A DNA stretch of 62,456 nucleotides, from positions 1-62,456 of the forward strand of contig ONIZ01000020.1 of assembly GCA_900317975.1 (NCBI GenBank), given 5' to 3'. Position numbers and translations under genes: made by a program. How positions within the stretch are numbered: position 1 is the stretch's first letter; each line of letters starts with the position of its first letter. The notes beneath the pieces were generated by a model. That model searched no databases. It was not told the origin of the DNA and worked only from the letters and a program-made list of their open reading frames with translations. Origin of the DNA: an uncultured Bacillota bacterium. Its GTDB lineage: Bacteria > Bacillota_I > Bacilli_A > RF39 > UBA660. This document shows positions 1-8,192 of the stretch, piece by piece.

Positions 1-587
1 CCTTGATTTTCTAGAGTAATTAAACACCTTTGAATAACACCAACTGAAGCAGTAGAAACATTTCCATACTTAGTAGTATATTCATCTCTATTATCACCAA
101 CATATTGAAGTAATAGTCTTAAATCTTTTAAATCATCTAATTTTAGATCATTATCTTTTGCTATTTTAAATACAATATTTAATATTCCTTCTTGAGCTTC
201 ATTTAATCCAAGCATCATTGAAAGTATTTCAGGACCAACTTGATCAATAGTAGTTCTAATAGGATGACCAGCTACTCCAAAAATATCCCAAAATCTAACA
301 GGAAAATTCTTATACTCAAAATCACTTAATCCTAATTTATTTAATCTTTCATCTAATTTTTCATTTCCCTCGCCGGCAATAGCAGTAGCGGCAAGATCAC
401 CTTTAACATCAGCTACAAAGCAAGGAACTCCAGCATCACTAAATGATTCAGCCATTACTTTTAAAGTTATAGTTTTTCCTGAACCACTAGCTCCACTGAT
501 AATACCATGACGATTAGCTTTATCAAGTAAAATAGATAATTCTTTATCACCACTTTTACCAACCAAAATCTTATTATTTAGAAACAT
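1..587 (-). CDS. HerA-like ATPase (DUF853 family), C-terminal part outside window
   Basis: Minus-strand gene whose start lies at 587 (ATG with AGGAGGT about 6 bases upstream) and which runs off the left edge. The visible ~195 residues begin with a short beta-rich segment, then a Walker A motif (GASGSGKT, about residues 32-39), followed by a Walker-B-like region (VADVKGDLA). This order is typical of the HerA/DUF853 helicase-like ATPases that have a bipolar helicase fold. The family is known as hexameric DNA-translocating ATPases; the cellular role of DUF853 members is poorly defined. It is divergent from the VWA/binding-protein pair starting at 681, so the two units share a ~95-base promoter region. 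The family call rests on the N-terminal third only. Confidence 0.75.
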   Translation of the reverse strand, partial: MFLNNKILVGKSGDKELSILLDKANRHGIISGASGSGKTITLKVMAESFSDAGVPCFVADVKGDLAATAIAGEGNEKLDERLNKLGLSDFEYKNFPVRFWDIFGVAGHPIRTTIDQVGPEILSMMLGLNEAQEGILNIVFKIAKDNDLKLDDLKDLRLLLQYVGDNRDEYTTKYGNVSTASVGVIQRCLITLENQ

Positions 588-628
588 AAAGTTACCTCCT
601 TGAATTAATTATACCATTATTTTTATAC

Positions 629-657
629 TTGTTATATAAAATAAATTTGAGTATAAT
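629..657 (+). promoter_or_regulatory. sigma-A-type promoter for VWA/binding-protein operon
   Basis: TTGTTA at 629-634, 17-base spacer, TATAAT at 652-657, placed 24 bases before the start codon at 681. Confidence 0.6.
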
Positions 658-680
658 TAAATTGAGAATAGGAGATGTTT

Positions 681-2285
681 ATGAAAAATAATAATACAAG
701 CAATAATTCAAAAATTTTTGCAGGAATAATAATATTTATAGTTATTGCTTCAATAATTTATGTAACTATAAATAGTCTTAGTTCAACACTAAATATATTT
801 CATAGTGAATCAAATACTTTTAGGTTACTATCTTCAACATCAACAGCAATCTATGATGAAGAATTGATGGACTATGCTTCAAAAAATGGTATTTATCTAG
901 AAATAACTCACCAAGGTGATTTAGCTATGGTAGATACTCTTAATAATGGAACGGAAAAATATGATGGAGTTTGGATATCTAATTCTATTTGGTTATATAT
1001 GTTGGATAATAGTTATTTAGTATCTAATTCAAAATCTATTGCGATTGACCCTGTTATAATGGGTATTAAAAAGAGTAAAGCAGAAGAATTAGGTTTTACT
1101 TCAAAAGATGTATACAATAAAGATATTTTAAATGCTATAAAAAATAATCAATTAGATTATGTAATGACTAGTGTTACTGAAACAAATACAGGCGCAACTG
1201 CTTATCTAGGATTTTTAAATTCTATCGCAGGATCACCTGAAGTACTAACAGAAGAAATGTTAGAAGATAAAACACTTCAAGAAGATTTAAAATCATTCTT
1301 CAAAGGAGTAGAACGTGTTTCAGGAAATGAAGAATATATCAAAGAAATGTTCTTAAAAGGCGAATATAATGCAGTTATAACTTATGAATCTAGTCTAATA
1401 GATATTAATAAAGAGTTAGAAAAAAATGGAGAAGAAACATTATACTTCATTTATCCAAAAGATGGTGTTGCTATAAATGATATGCCATTTGCATTTATTG
1501 ATAATGGTACAAATAAAGAAGAAATATTTAATAAATTACAAAATCATTTAAGAAGTGATGAAGCAAGAGAAAAATTAGAGTCTTTAGGATTTAGAACTTG
1601 GTATGGTGGAACAAATGATAAGCCTAATAAAGTATTTAATAAAGACTGGGGAATAGATACTACAGAATACTTAATCCCTTTAAAATATCCTTCTAAATCT
1701 GTAATGAATAAAGCTTTTGATTTATATGTTACATCACTTAGAAAACCTACAGCAGTAGTATTTGTATTAGATGTAAGTGGTTCAATGGCTGGAAACGGAA
1801 TAGAAGAATTACAAGACTCATTATATTATCTATTAGATTATGAACAAACATCTAAAGATAGATTACAATTCTCTGAAGCAGACCAAATAAAAATAATTAC
1901 TTTCAATGAAAAGGTTGATCAAGAAACAAAAACTTATAGTGGAAGAAATACAGAAGAATTAATTGATTTTGTAAGAGGTATGCAAGCATATGGTGGAACA
2001 AATATTTATGACTCTTCTATAAAAGCACTTGATGACTTAAAATCATTTGATAAAAATGAATATACTAGAACTGTAATTCTAATGACAGACGGAAAATCAA
2101 ATGTAGGTGAATATGACTCATTAAAAAAAGCATATAAAGGATTAGATATCCCAATATATTCAATAACATTTGGTAATGCAGATGATTATCAATTACAAGC
2201 AATTGCTGATTTAACAAATGGAAAAGTTTTTGATGGTAAAACAGGTCTAAAAGAAGCATTCCAAGAAGTAAGAAGTTATAGTTAG
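681..2285 (+). CDS. membrane-anchored substrate-binding/VWA domain protein
   Basis: 534 residues if started at the ATG at 681, which has TAGGAG six bases upstream; an in-frame ATG at 675 sits in the ribosome binding site and is unlikely. Residues about 12-35 form a single membrane helix, so the rest is probably extracytoplasmic. The central part resembles a periplasmic binding protein type 2 fold (motif TGATAYLGFL, later a segment with YPKDG). The C-terminal ~180 residues are a von Willebrand A domain with an intact MIDAS: DVSGS, a GGTN segment carrying the MIDAS threonine, and MTDGKSN. VWA domains of this type bind protein ligands through a divalent metal. The next gene is a paralogue of its binding-protein half, nine bases downstream, indicating one operon. 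Ligand unknown. Confidence 0.75.
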   Translation: MKNNNTSNNSKIFAGIIIFIVIASIIYVTINSLSSTLNIFHSESNTFRLLSSTSTAIYDEELMDYASKNGIYLEITHQGDLAMVDTLNNGTEKYDGVWISNSIWLYMLDNSYLVSNSKSIAIDPVIMGIKKSKAEELGFTSKDVYNKDILNAIKNNQLDYVMTSVTETNTGATAYLGFLNSIAGSPEVLTEEMLEDKTLQEDLKSFFKGVERVSGNEEYIKEMFLKGEYNAVITYESSLIDINKELEKNGEETLYFIYPKDGVAINDMPFAFIDNGTNKEEIFNKLQNHLRSDEAREKLESLGFRTWYGGTNDKPNKVFNKDWGIDTTEYLIPLKYPSKSVMNKAFDLYVTSLRKPTAVVFVLDVSGSMAGNGIEELQDSLYYLLDYEQTSKDRLQFSEADQIKIITFNEKVDQETKTYSGRNTEELIDFVRGMQAYGGTNIYDSSIKALDDLKSFDKNEYTRTVILMTDGKSNVGEYDSLKKAYKGLDIPIYSITFGNADDYQLQAIADLTNGKVFDGKTGLKEAFQEVRSYS

Positions 2286-2294
2286 GAGGATAAG

Positions 2295-3482
2295 ATGATA
2301 AATAAAAAGACAGGAACAATTGCTCTAATAGTATTAGTAGTAATTATAGTTATATCACTAATAATAAGTATTATTTCAAATTCAAATGACGATAAAAAGC
2401 CTCTTACTTCAAAAACAATATATGTCGCTACAGGAGGAGGAAAAGAAGACTTCATAGCAGATGAAGAAGTAAATAATATATTAAAAAAAGAATATAAATT
2501 AAATGTAGTTTATGATTCATGGAGTAATGGTAAAACTATAACAAAACCATTAGTAAGAGAATTTATAGGAGAAGGAAATACTTCTATTCCTGAATCAGAA
2601 TGGTCAGTAGATAATGATTCATGTTCAAAATATGATGCATTGTTTACATCAGATGAAAGATTTTATAATTATTATAAATTACCTCCTAAAGAAGATGAGG
2701 CAAGTAGATATACAGTTTTAGATGGAAGTCTAACTCTAAATACTCCAATAGTTATTTATTCATGGAAAGATGTAGCAGATACACTAATAAAAGAAAACAT
2801 AGTTACATTAGAAGATAATGTTTATTACATAACTGATATGAATAAATTATTAAATTACATATTAGAAGATAAATCTTGGCAAGATTTAGGCCTAGACAAA
2901 ATATATGGAAAAATAAATATAGCATCAACTGATCCAGTAACATCTTCTCCAGGAGCAACATATTATGGATTGTTATTATCAACAATGACAGGTGGAGATT
3001 TATCAAATGAACAAGTACAAGCAAATCTACCTAAATTAAAAGAATTCTACAAGAAGTCAGGATATATGAATAATACACCTGCTGATTTATTTGAATTATA
3101 TTTAAGAACTGGAGAAGGAGCTTATCCAATGATAGTTGACTATGAAAAATCTATCGTTGATTTAGCTAATTCAGATAAAGAAGCCTATGATGCTATTAAA
3201 GATAAAATAGTTATTTTATATCCAAGACCAACTATTTGGAATTCACATTGTATTGCAACATTTACTGAAGATGGAAATACATATTTAAAAGCATTTAATA
3301 ATAAGAAAATACAAAATATAGCATGGTCTAAATATGGATTTAGAGTAGGTACTACAGGTGGTAATTATGATGTATCAAAAACAAGTGTAACAGGAATTCC
3401 ACAAGAAATAACAAGTGTAACAAGTGGATTAAAAATGGATACATATAATGAAATAATTAACTACTTAAGTAATATGAATTAA
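2295..3482 (+). CDS. membrane-anchored solute-binding-like protein
   Basis: 395 residues, preceded by AGGAGG. Residues 6-29 form a membrane anchor or uncleaved signal. The remainder aligns by eye with the binding-protein half of the upstream gene: PGATYYGLLL here matches TGATAYLGFL there, and VDYEKSIVDL matches TYESSLIDIN. It lacks the VWA domain. Two cysteines (NDSCSKYD and NSHCIAT) could form an extracellular disulfide. No transporter permease or ATPase genes are nearby, so an import role is not supported; a sensory or surface-assembly role with the VWA partner is an inference. Ends at a strong terminator. Confidence 0.65.
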   Translation: MINKKTGTIALIVLVVIIVISLIISIISNSNDDKKPLTSKTIYVATGGGKEDFIADEEVNNILKKEYKLNVVYDSWSNGKTITKPLVREFIGEGNTSIPESEWSVDNDSCSKYDALFTSDERFYNYYKLPPKEDEASRYTVLDGSLTLNTPIVIYSWKDVADTLIKENIVTLEDNVYYITDMNKLLNYILEDKSWQDLGLDKIYGKINIASTDPVTSSPGATYYGLLLSTMTGGDLSNEQVQANLPKLKEFYKKSGYMNNTPADLFELYLRTGEGAYPMIVDYEKSIVDLANSDKEAYDAIKDKIVILYPRPTIWNSHCIATFTEDGNTYLKAFNNKKIQNIAWSKYGFRVGTTGGNYDVSKTSVTGIPQEITSVTSGLKMDTYNEIINYLSNMN

Positions 3483-3486
3483 TAAT

Positions 3487-3522
3487 AAAAACTATATCTA
3501 AAATTAATTGATATAGTTTTTT
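3487..3522 (+). terminator. intrinsic terminator of VWA/binding-protein operon
   Basis: Stem AAAACTATATC / GATATAGTTTT with an 11-base loop and a T-run. Confidence 0.7.
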
Positions 3523-3585
3523 ATATTGTTAGAATAATATAATTTTTAAAGTGATTAAAAATGTTTAGAAATAAGAGTATTAACG

Positions 3586-3614
3586 TTGACATTTAATAAA
3601 AAAATGAATATAAT
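3586..3614 (+). promoter_or_regulatory. consensus sigma-A promoter
   Basis: Perfect TTGACA (3586-3591), 17-base spacer, TATAAT (3609-3614), 28 bases before the ATG at 3643. One of the strongest promoter matches in the window. Confidence 0.75.
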
Positions 3615-3642
3615 TTACTTATAATAGAGAGGAAGATGAAAA

Positions 3643-4980
3643 ATGAAAATGAAGAAAAAATTATTGATTATGATCTTTTTTATTGCAATAAGCTATGTTA
3701 ATGTTTATGCAGCGGAAGATCGATTTAAAATATATGATGAATTAAACAAAAATGCTGTTTTAGATAATATAAGCAGTACTTATGTATCAAGTGATAGTGG
3801 TATTAATTTTTCTCTACCATCATCTGATACTAATGGAAAAGGCTTATATATTCTAAATAGTACTAAAGATGCTGAAAATAAAGTTATATATTATAGAGGT
3901 AATATTGAAAATAACTTCATAATTTATGAAAACTTTTGTTGGCAAATAATTAGAACTACAGAAGATGGAAAAGTAAAACTTTTATATGCAGGAACTCCTA
4001 CAGATGATACTTGTCAAGCAACAGGCGAAGGAATGTGGGCTCTTGAAAATAAAGTTAAGTTTAATAATGCAGATACAGTTGACAATGTAGGTTATATGAT
4101 GCCAGATGAAGATGGAAATATTAATGCAGTAGATTCAGTAATTAAGACTGAAGTTGATAAATGGTTTGAAACTAATTTATCAGGCAGTATAGATAAATTT
4201 TCTGATACAATCTTTTGTAATGATAGAGAATTTGATGCTGCAGCTAATCATCATTCTGGATGGAAAAGAATACAAGATGGAACACCCGATTATAAATGTC
4301 ATAATATAGATGATTCATTTAGTACAACAAACATTGGTAATGGTAAATTAAAATACCCTGTCGGATTAATTACTTCAGATGAAGTATTATATGCCGGTGG
4401 TCAATACCATGAGGTTGATCCGAATAATTATTATAATAGTTGGGCACTTATTGATGTTGCATACTGGTCAATGACTCCACAAAGTGTTTCTAAAATGTTA
4501 TATCCAAATTCAAAAGGTTATATAAACAGAAATAATATGACAGCTACTTCTGGAGTTAGACCAGTTGTCGCAATAGATGGAGAAACAATGTTAACTGGTG
4601 ATGGAACAAGAAATAATCCATATAGAGTACCAATTGATGTAAATTATACTGTAGAAACAGATGATTATCTAGAATCTGATGTAGAAGTAGCAATAGAAGA
4701 TCAAACAGTTAATATCACAATTAAAGGAAAAAAAGGATATGATTTTGTAAAATTTAGATTCTATGATGAAAATGGTGAAGAGAAAAACATTGCTGTTGAA
4801 GGAGATAGAAAAGCAGCACATTTCCAAATGCCAAATTACAATATAAGAGTAGAATCAGTATGGCAAAAAAGAGCAAATCCAGAAACATCAACACAATCAA
4901 ATAAATTAGGATTATTACTATTATTAATAAGTATAAGCAATATAGTAGTTATAACTAAAAAAATAATTTGTAAACAATAG
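3643..4980 (+). CDS. secreted, C-terminally anchored surface protein (DUF6273-like)
   Basis: 445 residues with a signal peptide (residues about 4-22, ending VYA-AE). The central domain has features of DUF6273-like, C-type-lectin-fold proteins: FCWQIIRTTEDGKVKLLYAG, a VDKWFETNL segment, a W-S-M block and a SGVRPVVAI block. Several cysteines (residues around 103, 125, 182, 214) suggest disulfides. The C-terminal ~25 residues are a membrane helix followed by KKIICKQ, anchoring the protein without an LPXTG motif. It stands alone between a consensus promoter and a terminator. Domain assignment is from pattern memory only; molecular function unknown. Confidence 0.55.
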   Translation: MKMKKKLLIMIFFIAISYVNVYAAEDRFKIYDELNKNAVLDNISSTYVSSDSGINFSLPSSDTNGKGLYILNSTKDAENKVIYYRGNIENNFIIYENFCWQIIRTTEDGKVKLLYAGTPTDDTCQATGEGMWALENKVKFNNADTVDNVGYMMPDEDGNINAVDSVIKTEVDKWFETNLSGSIDKFSDTIFCNDREFDAAANHHSGWKRIQDGTPDYKCHNIDDSFSTTNIGNGKLKYPVGLITSDEVLYAGGQYHEVDPNNYYNSWALIDVAYWSMTPQSVSKMLYPNSKGYINRNNMTATSGVRPVVAIDGETMLTGDGTRNNPYRVPIDVNYTVETDDYLESDVEVAIEDQTVNITIKGKKGYDFVKFRFYDENGEEKNIAVEGDRKAAHFQMPNYNIRVESVWQKRANPETSTQSNKLGLLLLLISISNIVVITKKIICKQ

Positions 4981-4988
4981 GTAATTAT

Positions 4989-5022
4989 AAAAAAATAGAC
5001 TAGCGATTTAGTCTATTTTTTT
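4989..5022. terminator. bidirectional terminator between surface protein gene and upp
   Basis: Stem AAATAGACT / AGTCTATTT flanked by A- and T-runs, so it can serve both convergent genes. Confidence 0.75.
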
Positions 5023-5040
5023 AAGAAAACCAATTATTGA

Positions 5041-5670
5041 TTACTTTGTCCCAAAAATTCTATCTCCAGCATCACCAAGTCCAGGAACTATATACTTATT
5101 TTCATTTAATTTTTTATCTATATGAGCAGTATATATTGGAACATCAGGATGTTTTTCATTAACTGCTTTTAATCCTTCAGGAGCACTAATAATACATAAG
5201 AATTTAATCTTTTTAACACCTTTTTCTTTTAATAAATCAATAGCATCAATTGCACTTCCTCCAGTAGCAAGCATTGGATCTAGAAGAAATATAGTTTTCT
5301 TTTCAATGTCTTTAGGAACTTTAAAAAAATAATTAACAGGTTCAAATGTTTCCTCATCTCTATACATTCCAATATGACCAATTTTAGCGTTAGGAATAAC
5401 ATTTTTAACTCCATCTAACATACCAAGACCAGCTCTAAGTATAGGAATGAATGCATAATCATTTTCATCAAATTTATGAGTTTTCATTTTAGTAATAGGT
5501 GTCTCAATTTCACATGACTTTAATTTAACATCTCTCATAGCTTCATAACATAGGAGAGTTGCTATCTCACCAATTAATTCTCTAAACTCTTTTGTACCTG
5601 TCTTTTTATCTCTTAAAATAGCTAATTTATGTTCTATTAAAGGATGATCTAGTTCATAAATATTTTTCAT
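5041..5670 (-). CDS. upp: uracil phosphoribosyltransferase
   Basis: 209 residues from the ATG at 5670, the usual length of Upp. It converts uracil and PRPP to UMP. Typical features are visible: the PRPP loop [11 protein letters not shown], the YRDEET segment and a C-terminal [14 protein letters not shown] that closes the uracil site. An upstream in-frame ATG would add 11 residues overlapping uraA and is not needed. The start lies one base past the uraA stop, so translation is coupled and uptake and salvage of uracil form one operon, controlled by the attenuator at 7209-7316. Confidence 0.95.
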   Translation of the reverse strand: MKNIYELDHPLIEHKLAILRDKKTGTKEFRELIGEIATLLCYEAMRDVKLKSCEIETPITKMKTHKFDENDYAFIPILRAGLGMLDGVKNVIPNAKIGHIGMYRDEETFEPVNYFFKVPKDIEKKTIFLLDPMLATGGSAIDAIDLLKEKGVKKIKFLCIISAPEGLKAVNEKHPDVPIYTAHIDKKLNENKYIVPGLGDAGDRIFGTK

Positions 5671-5671
5671 T

Positions 5672-7177
5672 CTATTTCTTATTTTTACCTTTCTTTGAAT
5701 CATCCAGTTTTCTAAATTCTTTTCTTATCTCATTCAAAATATCATCCTTTAATTCAACAGTTAATTCTTCTTTTATATCACTTTTTAATTTAGAATAATC
5801 TTTCTTTATTTCTTTAACATCTTCAACTATTGTTGCAATAGGTTCATCTTCATTATCATCTTTAATTAATAAGTTTAATAAAATTCCTACTATAGCAGCT
5901 AAACTCATACCAGAAATTTGTACTGATAAACCATTACCAGTAGCAATAGAAAATGCTGCACCACCAAGTCCTAAAACTAACATAGCTGAAGCTACAATTA
6001 TATTTTTATTTTTACTAAAATCAGTATTGTTCTGTATTAATACTTTCAAACCATTAACTGAAATAAATCCATATAGTAATAGTGATACACCACCAAGTAC
6101 TGGATTAGGTATTGTTTGAACTAAAGCAGTAAACTTTCCTAAGAATCCTAATATTATAGCAAATATTGCTGCAAGACCAATTACCCAAACTGATGCATTT
6201 CTAGTCATTCCTACAACTGAAGTATTTTCACCATAAGTTGTATTAGCAGGTCCACCTAACATACCAGCAACGAATGTAGCAACACCATCACCTAAAAGAG
6301 TTCTATCAAGACCAGGATCTTTTAATAAATCTTTATCAATAATAGTACTTAATGCTTTGTGATCTCCAATATGTTCTGCCATAGTAACTAAAGCAATAGG
6401 CGCCATAGTTAAAGCAATCATTATATTAGGCTTATAACTTACAAATGGTACATAGAATTCAGGAATTTGAAACCACTTTGCAGAAGAGATTATACTAAAG
6501 TCAACTAATCCCATACAGCAAGCAGAAATGTATCCAACAACAATACCTACTAAGAAAGGTATTATTTTGAAAAATCCTTTTGCTTTAGTCATTGTAATAA
6601 CTGTTGCTAAGAAAGTAATTAATGCAACAACTGGCCCTTTCCATTCAATTCCTTTTACATTGATACTTGTATCAAATATGTTTCCAACTGCACTAGATGC
6701 AAGTCCTAAACCTATAATCATTATCATAGGTCCAATAACGATAGGTGGTAATATTTTATCTATCCAATTCTTACCAGCTATTCTTATGATTATTGATACG
6801 ATTACATATACTAAACCAACAACCATAACACCTGTCATAGCTCCGCTTATACCACCTTTCATACCACCATTACTACCACCAGCTATATAAGCAGCAATGA
6901 TAGGAGATATGAAGGCAAATGAACTACCTAAAAATACAGGTGACCTTCCTTTAGTACAAAGAATATAAATAAGTGTACCTATACCAGCTGTAACTAATGC
7001 AACTGCTATAGATAAAGCATGTCCAGGTACCCCAGCAGCTGAAATACCTGCATTTACTAAGATTGGAACTAGTACTGTCGCACCAAACATAGCAAATACA
7101 TGTTGAAAAGCAAGTATTATCCATTGAATAATAGGTGGCTTTTCATTGATGTCATATAACATCTTTTTCTTTTTCAT
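5672..7177 (-). CDS. uraA: uracil permease (NCS2 family) with charged C-terminal tail
   Basis: 501 residues, GGGAGGAAG six to eight bases before the ATG at 7177. NCS2 nucleobase:cation symporter with about 12-14 membrane helices. Family marks include [16 protein letters not shown] near the N-terminus, the [12 protein letters not shown] segment bearing the conserved Glu, and [15 protein letters not shown]. The pairing with upp makes uracil the best substrate. Unlike typical UraA (about 430 residues), it ends in a ~65-residue highly charged, coiled-coil-like cytosolic tail (about residues 435-501). Expression probably depends on readthrough of the leader terminator. Confidence 0.9.
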   Translation of the reverse strand: MKKKKMLYDINEKPPIIQWIILAFQHVFAMFGATVLVPILVNAGISAAGVPGHALSIAVALVTAGIGTLIYILCTKGRSPVFLGSSFAFISPIIAAYIAGGSNGGMKGGISGAMTGVMVVGLVYVIVSIIIRIAGKNWIDKILPPIVIGPMIMIIGLGLASSAVGNIFDTSINVKGIEWKGPVVALITFLATVITMTKAKGFFKIIPFLVGIVVGYISACCMGLVDFSIISSAKWFQIPEFYVPFVSYKPNIMIALTMAPIALVTMAEHIGDHKALSTIIDKDLLKDPGLDRTLLGDGVATFVAGMLGGPANTTYGENTSVVGMTRNASVWVIGLAAIFAIILGFLGKFTALVQTIPNPVLGGVSLLLYGFISVNGLKVLIQNNTDFSKNKNIIVASAMLVLGLGGAAFSIATGNGLSVQISGMSLAAIVGILLNLLIKDDNEDEPIATIVEDVKEIKKDYSKLKSDIKEELTVELKDDILNEIRKEFRKLDDSKKGKNKK

Positions 7178-7208
7178 AAAAACTTCCTCCCTGAAAGTAA
7201 AAGATTAC

Positions 7209-7242
7209 AAAAAAAGAGATAGTTAATAAAACTAACTATCTC
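7209..7242 (-). terminator. attenuator terminator in uraA-upp leader
   Basis: On the minus strand GAGATAGTTA (7242-7233), 7-base loop, TAACTATCTC (7225-7216), then seven Ts. A perfect 10-bp stem located about 30 bases before the uraA ATG, inside the transcript. The stop codon of the leader peptide lies within the ascending arm, so a ribosome finishing the leader would prevent folding. Confidence 0.85.
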
Positions 7243-7316
7243 AATAACCAAGAAAAAATAGGAAAAATTACTCCTACATATTTAGATTCAAAAATTCTAA
7301 TCTCTTGTAGTTTCAT
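7236..7316 (-). CDS. 26-aa leader peptide of uraA-upp attenuator
   Basis: Small ORF with its own ribosome binding site (GGGAGTG at 7330-7324) and ATG at 7316; stop TAG at 7238-7236. It encodes 26 residues beginning MKLQEIRIFE and ending IFSWLLR. The second half is read from U-rich RNA (ATTTTT, AATTTTT, ATTTTTT), the places where RNA polymerase would stall when UTP is low. This is the arrangement of the E. coli pyrBI leader: stalled polymerase lets the ribosome catch up and block the terminator. The peptide itself probably has no function; its translation does. Position, binding site and stop placement are seen; the mechanism is inferred by analogy. Confidence 0.7.
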   Translation of the reverse strand: MKLQEIRIFESKYVGVIFPIFSWLLR

Positions 7317-7338
7317 AATCTTTCACTCCCTTATTAGA

Positions 7339-7368
7339 ATGATATTATAAACTAATTATAAAAGTCAA
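7339..7368 (-). promoter_or_regulatory. probable uraA-upp promoter
   Basis: On the minus strand TTGACT (7368-7363) and either TATCAT (7344-7339, 18-base spacer) or TATAAT (7349-7344, 13-base spacer). Exact elements are uncertain, but AT-rich promoter-like sequence precedes the leader ORF. Confidence 0.4.
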
Positions 7369-7373
7369 TATAT

Positions 7374-7402
7374 TTTACAAATTATTTATATCATGTTATA
7401 AT
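7374..7402 (+). promoter_or_regulatory. promoter for beta-helix protein gene
   Basis: TTTACA (7374-7379), 17-base spacer, TATAAT (7397-7402), divergent from the uraA leader promoter. Confidence 0.55.
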
Positions 7403-7433
7403 ATACAAAGTTTTTCAATTGGAAGGTGATAAT

Positions 7434-8183
7434 ATGGATTTATTAAAAAGTTTAAAATTAAAAAGTATAACAAAAAGATTAGGAAGTATTGTCATATCTG
7501 ATGATAGAATTGATTGTTACGTCGATAACGACAAATTAAGAAGACTTATAGAAAAGAAAAATAATCTTTTAAGTCTAGATAGTAGTGATAAAAAGATTGC
7601 TTATGGTATAGATAAACCTATAACTTATCACATCAGTGATTATTCTTTTGATGGAATTGTAATATCTACCACAGATAGTATTCATTTTAGTAATTGTACA
7701 TTTAATAATGAAGTAACTATTGCTAGAGCAAATCAAATAGTATTAGAAAATAACAATTACAATAATAGTTCAAACAAGTTTAAATATAATGATAGATTCT
7801 TAATAGGTGCTAATATAAAAGAATTTATTTTATTAAATGATAATTATGAAAATGAAGGAGAAGACTATAGAGTAGATATGAAAGTAAAAGCAGAATCTAT
7901 TAGATTTAGTAACTCTAATGTATTAACTGGAGTAGGAGCACTTAACTTAGAAGCTGATGAAGTAACTTTAGAAAACTCTGAAATAGATTCAGAAAGTACT
8001 CTAATTCAATCAAAGAAAGTAAATATTGATGACTCTTCATCTATATCAGGATCAAGAGCAGTAATGATATATTCAACTGAAATAAATGGTGCTTATAATG
8101 TTTATTCTCCACAAAAAATAATTAATGGTTTAAAAGAAGAGTCAAATAAAAAGACTAGTCATAGAGTAAAAAAGAATGACTAG
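7434..8183 (+). CDS. hypothetical protein with beta-helix-like repeats
   Basis: 249 residues from the ATG at 7434, which follows GGAAGGTGATAAT with ideal spacing; an upstream TTG at 7419 lies before the binding site and is rejected. No signal peptide or membrane helix. The body is a run of short alternating strands rich in Asn, Ser and Ile (for example ISTTDSIHFSNCTFNNEVTI, then similar blocks), which is the look of a right-handed parallel beta-helix or bactofilin-like stack. The C-terminus is basic. No family recognised. Monocistronic, with a terminator overlapping its stop codon. Confidence 0.55.
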   Translation: MDLLKSLKLKSITKRLGSIVISDDRIDCYVDNDKLRRLIEKKNNLLSLDSSDKKIAYGIDKPITYHISDYSFDGIVISTTDSIHFSNCTFNNEVTIARANQIVLENNNYNNSSNKFKYNDRFLIGANIKEFILLNDNYENEGEDYRVDMKVKAESIRFSNSNVLTGVGALNLEADEVTLENSEIDSESTLIQSKKVNIDDSSSISGSRAVMIYSTEINGAYNVYSPQKIINGLKEESNKKTSHRVKKND

Positions 8184-8192
8184 TCTTTTTTA
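8148..8192. terminator. bidirectional terminator
   Basis: AAGACTAGTCAT (8151-8162) pairs perfectly with ATGACTAGTCTT (8176-8187), flanked by A- and T-runs. It overlaps the ends of both convergent genes. Confidence 0.8.

Noticed and set aside
6528..6890. 120-aa plus-strand ORF opposite uraA
   Set aside because: Complement of membrane-helix codons; Ile/Pro/Thr pattern without a ribosome binding site.
7201..7340. Purine or other metabolite riboswitch upstream of uraA
   Set aside because: No conserved riboswitch core visible; the leader is fully explained by an ORF, U tracts and a terminator.
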